Of a DNA stretch of 64,000 nucleotides, positions 63,926 through 64,000 are shown piece by piece. The translations under genes were made by a program, and so were the position numbers. The first letter of the stretch is position 1. Every line of letters starts with the position of its first letter. Source of the DNA: Klebsiella variicola. Lineage in GTDB: Bacteria; Pseudomonadota; Gammaproteobacteria; Enterobacterales; Enterobacteriaceae. The notes beneath the pieces are model-generated. The model saw only the letters and a program-made list of their open reading frames with translations. It had not been told where the DNA came from and ran no database searches. The DNA lies in assembly GCF_000828055.2 (NCBI RefSeq), contig NZ_CP010523.2, positions 1,922,001 to 1,986,000 of the forward strand, given 5' to 3'.

Positions 63926-64000
63926 TCAGGCCGCGCGCGGCTGGGTGACGCGCAGACCGCTAATCAGTGCGGCAACGGTCGCCAGAATGCCGGCCAGCAG
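63926..64000 (-). CDS. 3' end of a leftward gene, probably MFS transporter (YebQ-like)
   Basis: Only the last 24 codons and the stop are present, reading LLAGILATVAALISGLRVTQ and ending PRAA. This is a final hydrophobic helix with a basic tail, as in major facilitator proteins. In E. coli the gene after htpX is yebQ, an MFS transporter, followed by kdgR. Identity is by position and character only. Confidence 0.5.
   Translation of the reverse strand: MLAGILATVAALISGLRVTQPRAA

Overview
The window is a stretch of chromosome from a Klebsiella-like enterobacterium, most likely the K. pneumoniae complex. Almost every protein is close to an E. coli K-12 counterpart, and gene order follows the E. 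coli araFGH-otsBA to htpX interval. The differences fit a non-motile Klebsiella: nothing flagellar lies between uspC and argS, where E. coli keeps flhDC, mot, che and flhBAE, and several accessory carbohydrate, organic-acid and small-ORF insertions are present. I see no phage, insertion sequence, CRISPR array, tRNA or rRNA.

Layout. 1-2.8 kb: an unassigned 5' edge, yecJ, a TogT-like GPH sugar transporter and ftnB. 3.7-7.2 kb: arabinose ABC transporter araFGH. 7.4-10 kb: trehalose synthesis otsBA and universal stress gene uspC. 10.4-13.1 kb: a rhiTN-like pair (GPH transporter plus GH105 unsaturated rhamnogalacturonyl hydrolase) at the place of the E. coli flagellar block. 13.2-20.2 kb: argS, yecM, cutC and the leftward cmoA-cmoB and yecD-yecE-yecN genes. 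20.5-25.8 kb: aspS-nudB-yebC-ruvC and ruvAB. 25.8-28.4 kb: zinc importer znuBC / znuA with a Zur operator. 28.4-30.8 kb: envelope genes mepM and lpxM. 30.8-36.1 kb: an accessory malate / 2-hydroxycarboxylate locus (orphan response regulator, malic enzyme, AEC carrier, 2HCT symporter). 36.1-43.1 kb: central carbon block pykA, hexR (frameshifted here), zwf, edd, eda. 43.2-50.5 kb: purT, yebG (SOS), yebE, ptrB, exoX, holE, copC-copD-yebY. 50.5-52.4 kb: the SdsR/RyeA antisense sRNA pair, a small AT-rich interval with a possible extra sRNA and a tiny membrane protein, and a VirK/YbjX gene. 52.5-63.9 kb: pphA, yebW, yebV, rsmF, letAB, msrC, proQ, prc, htpX, then the last codons of a leftward gene, probably the yebQ-type MFS transporter.

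How it works together. Recognisable operators link the genes into regulons: two KdgR-like boxes upstream of the pectin-oligosaccharide transporters, Zur at znu, HexR at zwf, GntR at edd, PurR at purT, LexA at yebG, and CRP-like sites at togT and at the malate locus. The most striking local event is a one-base contraction of an A-tract in hexR, which splits the repressor of the Entner-Doudoroff genes that lie beside it. The malate locus pairs a catabolic enzyme and two carriers with a CitB/DcuR-type regulator that has no sensor kinase in the window.
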